NCBI GenBank assembly: GCA_002382445.1
Contig: DGAQ01000003.1
Coordinates: forward strand, 1-15,896
Direction of reading: 5' to 3'
Origin: Porticoccaceae bacterium UBA4026
GTDB lineage: Bacteria; Pseudomonadota; Gammaproteobacteria; Pseudomonadales; Porticoccaceae
Length of the DNA: 15,896 nucleotides
Shown: positions 7,151 through 14,978 of the stretch, one piece after another
Position numbering within the stretch: the stretch's first letter is position 1
How the letters are laid out: each line of letters starts with the position of its first letter
The notes under the pieces: model-generated
Told to the model about the DNA's origin: nothing
Databases searched by the model: none
Seen by the model: only the letters and a program-made list of their open reading frames with translations
Made by a program: the position numbers and the translations under genes

Positions 7151-8310
7151 AGTGCGTTCGCCAGGTCTGCCATTAAGTCATCTAAGGTTTCAATACCCAC
7201 GGACAGCCGCACTAAACCATCAACAATACCAATTTCGTTGCGTATAGCCTCAGGAACCGCAGCATGAGTCATGATTGCTGGGTGCTCCACCAAACTCTCT
7301 ACACCCCCTAGGCTTTCAGCAAGCGCGAACACTCTGGTACTCTCAAGAAAGCTAGTGGCACTGGCTAAACCACCCCTCAAGACAACGCTGATCATGCCAC
7401 CAAACCCATTCATTTGACGTTTTGCCAACTCGTGGTGAGGATGACTTTCAAGGCCGGGATAATAAACTTTCTCAACTGCCGAGTGACTTTCCAAATAAGT
7501 CGCTATTTGCATCGCGTTTTGGCAATGCCGTTCCATACGCACGGCAAGAGTCTTTAGGCTTCGCAACACCATAAAGCTATCGAACGGGCTCATGATGGAT
7601 CCAATCGCATTAGACAGGTAAAACATCCGCTCGACTAAGTCTTCTCTATCTTGAGCGCAGACTGCAATACCACCAATCACGTCGGAATGACCATTGAGAT
7701 ATTTTGTTGCCGAATGCACGACTATATCAAAACCAAAATCGAGTGGTTTTTGCACATAGGGTGAGCAAAAAGTATTGTCACAGACCGCAATTAAATTATG
7801 TTTTTTAGCGAACTCACTGATAGCCTGCAGATCAACTAATTTGAGAAGCGGATTAGTCGGTGACTCGACCCAAATCATCTTAGTATTTTCTTGAAGCGAG
7901 GCTTCCAACTTGTCTAAATCACTCAAGTTAGCAAAGGTGAATTCTAAACCCGCAGAGCGCTTACGTACATTTTCAAAAAGTCTATAGGTCCCGCCATAGA
8001 GATCGTCCATGGCAATCACGTGATCTCCCGAGTCTAACATCTCCAATACGGTGGCTGTGGCGGCCATTCCTGACGCAAATGCAAAACCGCCTGAACCATT
8101 TTCAAGAGCGGCAATACAATCCTCTAGGGCTTTTCTAGTGGGATTATGACTTCTGGAGTATTCGTAACCTTTATGCACCCCAGGGCTCTCTTGCACATAA
8201 GTAGAGCTGGCATAAATAGGCGTCATAATAGCGCCTGTCGTTGGATCGGGTTGCTGGCCTGCGTGAATAGCCTTGGTTTCAAAACCCTTATTTTTCGTGC
8301 TACTTTTCAT
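7138..8310 (-). CDS. PLP-dependent cystathionine gamma-lyase / gamma-synthase family enzyme
   Basis: A 390-residue enzyme of the Cys/Met-metabolism PLP family. Seen in the sequence are the N-terminal ETKAIHAGQQPDPTTGA, the phosphate and substrate-contact region YEYSRSHNPTR (about 49-59), the stacking Tyr105 in DDLYGGTYR, Asp178 in AVCDNTF, the Schiff-base Lys203 in HSATKYLNGHSD, and SLGGVESLVEHPAIMTHAAV near the end. These features are shared by cystathionine gamma-lyase, gamma-synthase and some beta-lyases. The adjacent cystathionine beta-synthase gene, eight bases upstream in the same operon, makes gamma-lyase (cystathionine to cysteine, 2-oxobutanoate and ammonia) the best call. Such enzymes can also release H2S from cysteine or homocysteine. 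Cytosolic, probably a tetramer. ATG follows a modest AGAGAAAA site. Confidence 0.9.
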   Translation of the reverse strand: MKSSTKNKGFETKAIHAGQQPDPTTGAIMTPIYASSTYVQESPGVHKGYEYSRSHNPTRKALEDCIAALENGSGGFAFASGMAATATVLEMLDSGDHVIAMDDLYGGTYRLFENVRKRSAGLEFTFANLSDLDKLEASLQENTKMIWVESPTNPLLKLVDLQAISEFAKKHNLIAVCDNTFCSPYVQKPLDFGFDIVVHSATKYLNGHSDVIGGIAVCAQDREDLVERMFYLSNAIGSIMSPFDSFMVLRSLKTLAVRMERHCQNAMQIATYLESHSAVEKVYYPGLESHPHHELAKRQMNGFGGMISVVLRGGLASATSFLESTRVFALAESLGGVESLVEHPAIMTHAAVPEAIRNEIGIVDGLVRLSVGIETLDDLMADLANALKAV

Positions 8311-8318
8311 AGTTTTCT

Positions 8319-9695
8319 CTAGTCTTTGCTAATCTTAGTTCTGTAATGATTAATAAGGTCTACCTTGGTAATAAAGCCAACAAAGGTATCCCCATCGTAA
8401 ATAATAGCAACCTTGCCTTGGGTTAATGTCTTTAGCAGATCCTCTTCTGAGGCCCCTACTGGCAGAACATCAAGATCAGTGACCATGAACTCGGTGACAG
8501 ACTGGGTGAAAGCCTTCTCGCTCTTACTCACATTAAACAGTAAATCTTCCTCGTCTAGAACACCGACCAGTTTTTCCCCATCAAGCACAGGAATTTGAGA
8601 AATATCCGATGCTCTCATCCTTTTATAGGCCGTTAGCAAGGTATCAGAGACCGAGACACTAATCATATCGCCCTGGTCAGCGCGACGGTTAATTAAATCG
8701 GTTACATTGCCAGCTGTCTCAACTTCCAATAAATCATTATCATGGAGCCAAGATTTGTTATATGCCTTTGACAGATACTTATTGCCCGTATCACAAATAA
8801 AGGTGACCACGCGCTTGGGACTAGTCTGCTTTTGGCACCATTTCACAGCACCCGCCACCAAAGTGCCGGTAGATGAACCACCCAGAACCCCCTCTTTTCT
8901 TATTAATATCTGTAAGGTTTGAAAAGCTTCTTTATCGGTCACTACTTCTGCATCATCAATCAAGTCGACGTTTAAATTATCTGGAATAAAATCTTCACCG
9001 ACCCCTTCCACCAGCCACGAGCCACCATCATAAGAAAATGACCCTTTAATAACAGCATCAGCAACAATAGATCCCTCAGGATCTGCAACCACCATTTGAA
9101 TATTTGGATTCTTTTCCTTAAAGAACTCTGCCAAACCGGTGATTGTCCCTCCAGAACCTACACCCGCGACCATTGCATCAATATTACCGTCCATCTGCTC
9201 CCAAATTTCAGGCCCTGTGGTAGTGCGGTGAATCATCGGATTAGCAGGATTAGAGAATTGGTTGGCTAAAAAACTACCCGGAGTCTTAGCCGCAATTGTT
9301 CTCGCTAAATCTTGGTAGTATTCAGGATGTCCTTCGGGGACGTCGGAGCGAGTTAACACAATTTCAGCTCCCAATCCCTCTAGATGCAGGATTTTTTCAC
9401 GACTCATTTTGTCTGGAATAACCAAAATAATTTTGTAGCCCTTAATTGCGGCCACCAGCGCTAAGCCGATTCCGGTATTGCCCGCCGTAGCTTCAATGAT
9501 GGTCCCACCAGCCTTTAAGTCACCCGACTTTTCTGCCTCCTCAATAATCGCCAAACCCACCCTATCTTTGATTGAGCCTCCAGGGTTCTGTGATTCGAGC
9601 TTAACAAAGAGCTCACAGGGGCCGGTATCAAACGCCGTGAGTTTTAGCATTGGCGTGTTCCCAATCATCGATAGCAGAGATGTATGTACAGTCAT
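8319..9695 (-). CDS. cbs: Cystathionine beta-synthase with C-terminal CBS domain pair
   Basis: A 458-residue PLP enzyme of fold type II that condenses homocysteine with serine (or an activated serine) to give cystathionine. The catalytic domain (about 1-325) shows the Schiff-base Lys43 in NPGGSIKDRVG, the substrate loop EATAGNTGIG (68-77), and the PLP phosphate loop GVGSGGTITG (178-187). A C-terminal Bateman module follows, with two CBS repeats at about 335-395 and 400-455 (SDISQIPVLDGEKLVGVLDE and then VAIIYDGDTFVGFITK). These may sense an adenosyl ligand such as S-adenosylmethionine. It lacks the N-terminal haem-binding extension of the human enzyme. First gene of the operon with the gamma-lyase. 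The leader has AAGGG close to the ATG, and CCCT/AGGG (9703-9714) could pair over it. A cysteine synthase activity is a less likely alternative because of the CBS pair and the operon partner. Confidence 0.93.
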   Translation of the reverse strand: MTVHTSLLSMIGNTPMLKLTAFDTGPCELFVKLESQNPGGSIKDRVGLAIIEEAEKSGDLKAGGTIIEATAGNTGIGLALVAAIKGYKIILVIPDKMSREKILHLEGLGAEIVLTRSDVPEGHPEYYQDLARTIAAKTPGSFLANQFSNPANPMIHRTTTGPEIWEQMDGNIDAMVAGVGSGGTITGLAEFFKEKNPNIQMVVADPEGSIVADAVIKGSFSYDGGSWLVEGVGEDFIPDNLNVDLIDDAEVVTDKEAFQTLQILIRKEGVLGGSSTGTLVAGAVKWCQKQTSPKRVVTFICDTGNKYLSKAYNKSWLHDNDLLEVETAGNVTDLINRRADQGDMISVSVSDTLLTAYKRMRASDISQIPVLDGEKLVGVLDEEDLLFNVSKSEKAFTQSVTEFMVTDLDVLPVGASEEDLLKTLTQGKVAIIYDGDTFVGFITKVDLINHYRTKISKD

Positions 9696-9926
9696 TATTT
9701 TTCCCTTTATAGGGGGTAAGGCCCAAAATCAGTGAGTAACGAAGGTCGTAACTATTTAGCGGCAAGAGTATCACAAAACATTACCAATGAACCTCTCCTT
9801 CGCATGCAAAACACTATCTCTCAAGGTAAATAGCCTGTCTTTGGGACTGCCCATTAGGCCTCTTCAATTCATAGGAATTCGTTTACACTGCACGACCAGC
9901 AACTACCTTATCGGACTCGATAGATA

Positions 9927-10226
9927 ATGAATAAAACCATCCAAACCGAAGTGGAAGCCGCTGTGTTTCGTCGCCTGCTTAAGCATCTTGATGAAAAAAA
10001 AGAGGTTCAAAATATAGACTTAATGAATCTCGCGGATTTTTGCCGCAATTGCTTGAGTAAGTGGTACGTATCCGCAGCAGCAGAACGTCAAACTGAGATT
10101 GACTATGAACAAGCGCGGGAGATTATTTATGGGATGCCCTTTCAAGAATGGAAAGCAAAATACCAATCCCCTGCCACCGAGCAGCAGCTAGCCCTTTTTG
10201 CCGCGCGCTCGAAAACATCGGACTAA
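9927..10226 (+). CDS. DUF1244 family protein
   Basis: A 99-residue soluble protein that I recognise as DUF1244 from its characteristic core: FRRLLKHLDEKKEVQNIDLM, then NLADFCRNCLSKWY, then a family-typical AREIIYGMPFQEWKAKYQ. The family is widespread in Proteobacteria, small and mostly helical, and has no established biochemical role. The two cysteines in FCRNC are conserved in the family and could bind metal, but this is a guess. Length is normal for the family. The ATG has no strong ribosome site. The gene diverges from the transsulfuration operon (231 bases between starts) and converges on the CIA30-like gene with 23 bases between. Confidence 0.85.
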   Translation: MNKTIQTEVEAAVFRRLLKHLDEKKEVQNIDLMNLADFCRNCLSKWYVSAAAERQTEIDYEQAREIIYGMPFQEWKAKYQSPATEQQLALFAARSKTSD

Positions 10227-10249
10227 GTCATTTTATCTTTAAGGAGTCG

Positions 10250-10813
10250 CTAATAAAAGCCAATTTCGCTAATTTGAATATCGGCTTGGTGGTTTCGGCC
10301 GTAGGCAACAACACCGATACTGCGTATCGAGGTAGGTACGGCAGCCTTTTTTAACCATGAACCCGAAGGCTTAAAATTCTCTAGAGGTAACCGAATTATT
10401 TTCCAGTCATCGGTAACATCTAGGCCGGCCTGATAGTATTGCCAAGGCAACATGGTGCCTCTAGTACGCAGATGGATATAGTACTTTTGACCGTTTCCAC
10501 GGACTTTAATGTAGATTCCTTGAGCATTCTTGTCTGCACCTGAGGCTAACTTGGTTCGCAACTGAATAAAGCCACCGTTATTGGCGGTACTAACCTCACC
10601 GGTCATCTGTACATAGGCTTCGCCATTATCATTGCCAAAGCTTGCCGTTCCTTCAGATACACCTCCCATGACTTGATCACTGAAATATTCCCAACGGACC
10701 TCCGAGTTAGACTCAAAGTTATCAATCATTATTTCATCACCCTCCGACGCGACCACTAGCGCACCTAAATTCAATACTAAGATGCCGCAGATAAAATATT
10801 TTAACGTGACCAT
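10250..10813 (-). CDS. CIA30-like (NADH:ubiquinone oxidoreductase intermediate-associated 30) protein, exported
   Basis: A 187-residue protein of the CIA30 family, a galactose-binding-like beta sandwich. Recognisable segments are WEYFSDQVMGGVSEGTASF, TGEVSTANNGGFIQLRTKL, GIYIKVRGNGQKYYIHLRT and the C-terminal SIRSIGVVAYGRNHQADIQI. The fungal and animal members help assemble respiratory complex I, but bacterial relatives have no settled role and the name should not be read as function. The first 23 or so residues (LKYFICGILVLNLGALVVA) form a signal peptide, so this copy is probably periplasmic, which argues against a matrix-like assembly role. ATG at 10813 is chosen over TTG at 10822 because TAGGAG lies nine bases before it. 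The gene follows the DUF2805 gene on the same strand, 20 bases after its stop, so the two probably form an operon. Confidence 0.85.
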   Translation of the reverse strand: MVTLKYFICGILVLNLGALVVASEGDEIMIDNFESNSEVRWEYFSDQVMGGVSEGTASFGNDNGEAYVQMTGEVSTANNGGFIQLRTKLASGADKNAQGIYIKVRGNGQKYYIHLRTRGTMLPWQYYQAGLDVTDDWKIIRLPLENFKPSGSWLKKAAVPTSIRSIGVVAYGRNHQADIQISEIGFY

Positions 10814-10833
10814 ATCAAGCAACTCCTATCTGT

Positions 10834-11100
10834 CTATTTTTGTTTGTACTGCGTTGGACAATAACCGCGGCTCACATCAGGTGACCGCAAGGCCAAATGT
10901 TTAGTTTTCCGACTTGTGACTCTCTTGCGCCACAAGAGGAAGGACCTAAGCTTCATCTCTGAGCGCATAATATCAATAACGGCAGATTCACTGATCTTAA
11001 AGTTCATCTCGATTGCCTCAAACGGAGTTCGATCCTCCCATGCCATTTCTACAATCCGAGAGAGCTCATCAGGACTAAAGGGTGACTTGGTTTGCCTCAA
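10834..11100 (-). CDS. DUF2805 / TIGR03643 family protein
   Basis: An 88-residue basic protein recognised by its family core: SRIVEMAWEDRTPFEAIEMN, ISESAVIDIMRSEMK and SFLLWRKRVTSRKTKH. The pattern of an acidic N-terminal helix, a possible helix-turn-helix-like middle and an Arg/Lys-rich end would suit nucleic-acid binding, but the family has no demonstrated function. The start is TTG at 11100; an in-frame stop lies six codons upstream and no ATG is available before the conserved core, so TTG is the only reasonable choice. No clear ribosome site precedes it, which suggests weak translation. First gene of a likely pair with the exported CIA30-like protein. Confidence 0.8.
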   Translation of the reverse strand: MRQTKSPFSPDELSRIVEMAWEDRTPFEAIEMNFKISESAVIDIMRSEMKLRSFLLWRKRVTSRKTKHLALRSPDVSRGYCPTQYKQK

Positions 11101-11299
11101 AACGTGTCTGCTTTGTTAACCTATTGCGGTAGATACGTTCCACCTGTCAATTCGTATCATCAAACAACTTAATTGGACAATCACCAGAACATTCTGTGGC
11201 CTATAGACGCCAGCTAGTAAAAGTAGATGCTAGAGAACGACAGGCCATCAAATTTAACAGCCAATCGCAAGAAACTGTTAACCGGTAAAAACTACTCGA

Positions 11300-12280
11300 T
11301 CAACTGTGCCTAATCTCAGCTGGAGTCAAACCGCTCCAGCGTTTAAAAGATCGACGGAAATTGGCGGCACTGCTGTAACCTAAAAGTACAGCCACCTCAG
11401 TCACTGGCAAATGAGTACCCTGCAAATACTCTAATGCTAAGCGGTATCTAACCTGGTCAAGCAGTTCTTGAAAACGACAGCCTTCTTTTGCCAATCTCCG
11501 CTGCAATGTACTTTCACTCATATACAGCTTCTTGGCAATTGAGGCACTTGAGGGGAAGTCCAATCTCGCACTTATGAGAAGTTGCTTCACCCGCTCACTG
11601 ACCAGGCCAAGTTGACTGTCAGCCGAAGTAATTCGATCACATTCTCTTTGAAAAATATTTTGCGCTAAAAGGTTAGATGAAGAGATGGTGGTCGCCAAGC
11701 CCTCCATACTGAACATAAGGCCCCGTTTGTCCGACATAAAACTTACTTTCGAGCCGAACACGGAGGCATAGAGCTCAGACTCACCTTCGGCACTATAATC
11801 GAGATCTAGACTCATGGAGACATTTGCCTCCCCAGTTAAAATGCGTACATTATTAACGACAGCCGAGTAGAGAGTATCCAGGTAAAATCTCTCCAGCTGT
11901 TTAGGTAATTGAGGTGCTTTACCGACCAATATAACACCCTCTTGACTGGTTACTATCTCCACAGTCATGCTCGGCAGTATGGCCTGATTATATCTAAGTA
12001 ATAATTTCAGGGCATCGCCGACGTTAGCGCTGGTCATCAAGGCATAGCCCAGTATTCCTAATGCCACCATATTCAATCTTAAGCCAAGTCTAATCCCAAG
12101 TGCCTTATCGTTTGATAGCTTGATGGCGTTACTACAAATGGTATCTGCTTGTTGGCGTGTTAAAAAGATCGGTTTGGACAAATCAATAGATCTTAGCTGG
12201 GTAGTTTCCAGTAAGTCATCTTCCTTGACGCCTTGCTCCCTAAGTAACCCTAAAAGCTCGGGCAGAATGATTCCATACAT
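11300..12280 (-). CDS. AraC-family transcriptional regulator, probably of alkB
   Basis: A 326-residue regulator. The N-terminal part (about 20-200) matches the arabinose-binding-like effector domain of AraC regulators (the type often found beside alkane and fatty-acid genes), with LGIRLGLRLNMVALGILGYA near residues 61-80. The C-terminal part (about 230-326) holds the two AraC helix-turn-helix units: SASIAKKLYMSESTLQRRLA and later VTEVAVLLGYSSAANFRRSF, ending in the typical KRWSGLTPAEIR. It is transcribed away from alkB with a shared upstream region, so it most likely controls alkB in response to an alkane, alcohol or fatty-acid signal; the effector is inferred. Start at ATG 12280, with AGG nine bases upstream. 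Confidence 0.9.
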   Translation of the reverse strand: MYGIILPELLGLLREQGVKEDDLLETTQLRSIDLSKPIFLTRQQADTICSNAIKLSNDKALGIRLGLRLNMVALGILGYALMTSANVGDALKLLLRYNQAILPSMTVEIVTSQEGVILVGKAPQLPKQLERFYLDTLYSAVVNNVRILTGEANVSMSLDLDYSAEGESELYASVFGSKVSFMSDKRGLMFSMEGLATTISSSNLLAQNIFQRECDRITSADSQLGLVSERVKQLLISARLDFPSSASIAKKLYMSESTLQRRLAKEGCRFQELLDQVRYRLALEYLQGTHLPVTEVAVLLGYSSAANFRRSFKRWSGLTPAEIRHS

Positions 12281-12449
12281 AACTAATACCTAATTAAGAC
12301 TAGCAACAGGGGTGTTTGACTGCAAAAGAACCACTATATGAATGTAAATGAGCCCTAACTTGACCTTATTTGAGTCTTTGAAAGGAAATGTGTCAAGTAC
12401 AATTCCTACCAACGCTACTATTAAATTACAACTCGGAGATCTGATCACC
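12281..12449. promoter_or_regulatory. Divergent araC/alkB control region
   Basis: About 170 bases between the regulator start and the preferred alkB start. It holds an inverted repeat ACTTGAC (12358-12364) / GTCAAGT (12392-12398) with 27 bases between arms, a candidate operator. TTGACT at 12316-12321 resembles a -35 box, with A/T-rich sequence downstream but no clean -10 match. Seven-base dyads are common by chance, so the operator assignment is tentative. Confidence 0.4.
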
Positions 12450-13640
12450 ATGGCAACCTACTCAATGAACCATCCGGGAAAGGGTGAAATAAACTACACC
12501 GACAAAAAGCGCTATCTTTGGTTTATGTCAATATTGTTCCCGCTAATGCCCCTAATGACTATTTATTGGTTTACACAAACAGGCATAGAAGCTCTGTTGG
12601 CTATCCCTTTAGCAATAAATTATGTTCTTTTACCTGTATTGGATTGGGTTGTTGGAGTTGATACCAACAATCCCCCGGAGGAACTAGTACCGCAGCTTGA
12701 AGAAGACCGATATTACAGAATTCTCACCTATCTCACAGTACCAATGCATTTTATTATGTTGATAGCTTTTGCCTGGCTAGTAGGCACCTTTGAGCTAAGT
12801 ATTTTGTCAATGCTGGTCGTCGCTCTAGTCGCTGGCAGTTACAGTGGTATTGGCATCAATACAGCCCATGAGTTAGGCCATAAAAATACCAAAATAGAAA
12901 AATGGTTAGCCAAAGTTGTTTTGGCAGTACCCGCCTACGGCCATTTCTCGGTTGAGCATAATCGGGGCCACCACGTTTTAGTCTCGACACCAGAAGACCC
13001 GGCTAGCTCAAGACTGGGCGAGTCCCTATACGCTTTTGCGGTGCGTGAAATTTCAGGGACTTTCGTGCGTGGCTGGCAATTAGAGCGCAACAGACTTACT
13101 AAATCCGGCAAGTCATTTTGGAGTCACCATAACGAAATATTACAATCATATGCTATTAGCGTCCTTTTACAGGGCTCTCTAATCGCCTACTTTGGTTGGA
13201 TCATTGTGCCTTTTTTAGCGATGCATAATTTTTGGGCTTGGTCTCAGTTAACCTTAGCTAATTATATCGAGCACTATGGTTTACTCCGGTCAAAGAAAGA
13301 GAATGGTCGGTATGAGAGATGCCAACCTCATCACTCATGGAACGCTAATTATGTCGTGTCCAATGTTGTACTCTTTCAACTTGAAAGGCACTCAGACCAT
13401 CATGCCAACCCCTCTCGGCGCTATCAGAGTCTGCGTAACTTCGACGACATTCCAGAGTTACCCAACGGTTATTTCGGTATGTATCTACTCGCCTATATTC
13501 CATGGCTATGGTTTAAAGTAATGGATAAGCGCGTCTTGGCTCTGCCCCACATTCAAGGAGATTTATCCAAGGTTAATATTTGCCCCTCAAAAAGAGAGAA
13601 GATCTTGACTGCCTATGGAACCCCAAGCCAGGCTTATTAA
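12450..13640 (+). CDS. alkB: Membrane-bound alkane 1-monooxygenase (AlkB)
   Basis: A 396-residue integral-membrane non-haem di-iron hydroxylase that converts medium-chain n-alkanes to 1-alkanols, using rubredoxin-delivered electrons. All family histidine boxes are present: HELGH at 140-144, EHNRGHH at 169-175, NYIEHYG from 271, and LERHSDHHANP from 311. At least five hydrophobic segments surround them. No rubredoxin domain is fused and no rubredoxin gene is in the window, so electrons must come from elsewhere. The longer frame from ATG 12348 (430 residues) is less likely: it has no ribosome site and its extra 34 residues are polar and unlike the family, while ATG 12450 has GGAG upstream (spacing 11) and gives the usual length. 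Divergent AraC regulator upstream. Substrate chain length cannot be predicted with confidence. Confidence 0.93.
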   Translation: MATYSMNHPGKGEINYTDKKRYLWFMSILFPLMPLMTIYWFTQTGIEALLAIPLAINYVLLPVLDWVVGVDTNNPPEELVPQLEEDRYYRILTYLTVPMHFIMLIAFAWLVGTFELSILSMLVVALVAGSYSGIGINTAHELGHKNTKIEKWLAKVVLAVPAYGHFSVEHNRGHHVLVSTPEDPASSRLGESLYAFAVREISGTFVRGWQLERNRLTKSGKSFWSHHNEILQSYAISVLLQGSLIAYFGWIIVPFLAMHNFWAWSQLTLANYIEHYGLLRSKKENGRYERCQPHHSWNANYVVSNVVLFQLERHSDHHANPSRRYQSLRNFDDIPELPNGYFGMYLLAYIPWLWFKVMDKRVLALPHIQGDLSKVNICPSKREKILTAYGTPSQAY

Positions 13641-13645
13641 TACCT

Positions 13646-13663
13646 CAGACTCAACGCAGTCTG
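13646..13663 (+). terminator. Small stem-loop after alkB
   Basis: CAGACT-CAACGC-AGTCTG, a 6-bp stem that begins six bases after the alkB stop. It lacks a T-run (TGTAAAAAC follows), so it is at best a weak or factor-assisted terminator. Confidence 0.3.
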
Positions 13664-13860
13664 TGTAAAAACAACCTTCGCTCCTATCATTGCCGCTTGG
13701 ATTGATCAGGCTTATAAATCCCAAAAGGATCAGACCGATATGAACCGACTAGAGTCTGGATTTTCACTGTTTCCGCCTTATGGGCAAAGCAACAGTCGGT
13801 AAACCGAAAAAAGAAGCATAGTGTAGCCATCTAATAACAGTTATCGGTTGTGCTAGTATT

Positions 13861-13909
13861 AAGATTGTGGCTAAGTACAAAAAGTAGCGCTATTTTGAGC
13901 CTTAATCTT
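13861..13909 (+). repeat. Nested inverted repeat in the leader of the alpha/beta hydrolase gene
   Basis: Outer arms AAGATTGTGGCT (13861-13872) and AGCCTTAATCTT (13898-13909) pair at 11 of 12 positions as RNA, counting one G-U. Inside the loop, AAAA-G-TAGCGCTA-TTTT (13880-13896) is a second dyad around a perfect 8-base palindrome. The structure ends nine bases before the GAGG ribosome site of the hydrolase. It may be a regulator operator or a leader RNA fold. Confidence 0.5.
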
Positions 13910-13929
13910 GTGCCAATGAGGACATAAAC

Positions 13930-14889
13930 GTGAGTGCAGGCGAAAGAAAGACACTAGTATTTTCCAGCGGCGAGTCGGGTGAGCATCATTATTACCAGTG
14001 GCGACCAGAGCACCCAGTGGCATGGATACATATTATGCATGGTATGTCTGAGCATGGCGCTCGCTATGCGGAATTCGCGGATTTTCTCTGTCAACAGGGT
14101 ATTTTAGTTACTGCGGGGGACCATCGCGGCCACGGACATACAGGGAAATCTATGAACAGCAGCTATCATATAGCTGACTCCGATGGCTGGGAACAAATGG
14201 TTGATGACCAGTGGCAGCTTCTTAATCATATTGAAGACCGACTGCATTTACCCTTTATTATAATGGGCCACAGCATGGGGTCTTTTATGGCGACCCGCTT
14301 TTGCCAGAAATATAGCCACCAAATCGCCGACGCTTTTAACCATAAGCTCTGTGGTTTGATTTTATCCGGCTCAAGTTACGACTCTCCCGCGTTCTTTAAA
14401 AGCATCTCATATTTCGCTCGTTTTGAGCGCTGGAGGCTAGGCCTGCGACATCCTAGTAATCTACTGGAAAGGCTTTCCTTTGGTTCGTTTAATAACGCCT
14501 TTAGGCCGAACCGCACCCCTAGTGATTGGTTGTCGCGAGATGAAAAAGTCGTGGATGATTATATAGCTGACTATTACTGCGGAGCCCCCCTTTCAACCCA
14601 ATCTTGGTGTGACTTTCTTGCCGGCATGGCTGACTTATCGAGCCCCAATGCTATGGCCTTGATCGATAAAGCACTACCAATCTATTTGATAGCTGGCGCT
14701 CTTGACCCTGTAGGCAAGCAGGGTGCGGGCGTTGAAAAGTTGAAGGAAATTCTACTTGAGGCTGGCATCAAACGAGTCGATTTGCGCCTCTATCAAGAGG
14801 CCAGACATGAAATTTTGAATGAAACCAATAGAAGCGAAGTATTTAACGAGCTACTAGCATGGGTAGCATCACTCAAACCAGAACTCTGA
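13930..14889 (+). CDS. Alpha/beta hydrolase, monoacylglycerol-lipase-like (serine aminopeptidase S33 / Hydrolase_4)
   Basis: A 319-residue cytosolic hydrolase without signal peptide. The oxyanion region is IHIMHGMSEHGARY (33-46), followed by TAGDHRGHGHTGKS, typical of the monoglyceride-lipase/lysophospholipase group. The nucleophile is Ser115 in the elbow IMGHSMGS, the acid is Asp259 in LIAGALDPVG, and the base is His293 in EARHEILNE. The helical lid lies around 150-235. Likely activity is hydrolysis of monoacylglycerols or similar carboxyl esters, consistent with the neighbouring alkane hydroxylase and a lipid-degrading lifestyle, though the exact ester is unknown. Start is GTG at 13930, with GAGG eight bases upstream; no in-frame ATG fits better. 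It has its own leader with a conspicuous dyad and probably its own promoter, since alkB is 289 bases upstream. Confidence 0.9.
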   Translation: MSAGERKTLVFSSGESGEHHYYQWRPEHPVAWIHIMHGMSEHGARYAEFADFLCQQGILVTAGDHRGHGHTGKSMNSSYHIADSDGWEQMVDDQWQLLNHIEDRLHLPFIIMGHSMGSFMATRFCQKYSHQIADAFNHKLCGLILSGSSYDSPAFFKSISYFARFERWRLGLRHPSNLLERLSFGSFNNAFRPNRTPSDWLSRDEKVVDDYIADYYCGAPLSTQSWCDFLAGMADLSSPNAMALIDKALPIYLIAGALDPVGKQGAGVEKLKEILLEAGIKRVDLRLYQEARHEILNETNRSEVFNELLAWVASLKPEL

Positions 14890-14978
14890 TTGTTAATTCG
14901 TGAGTTTATACTTAGCATATTCATATGATATCGAGTAGTCTGGGTAATTAGTTATGCAAATAATAAGGACTTTAAATT

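Noticed and set aside
12348..12449. N-terminal 34-residue extension of AlkB from the upstream ATG
   Set aside because: No ribosome site at 12348, an atypical polar sequence and a better start at 12450.
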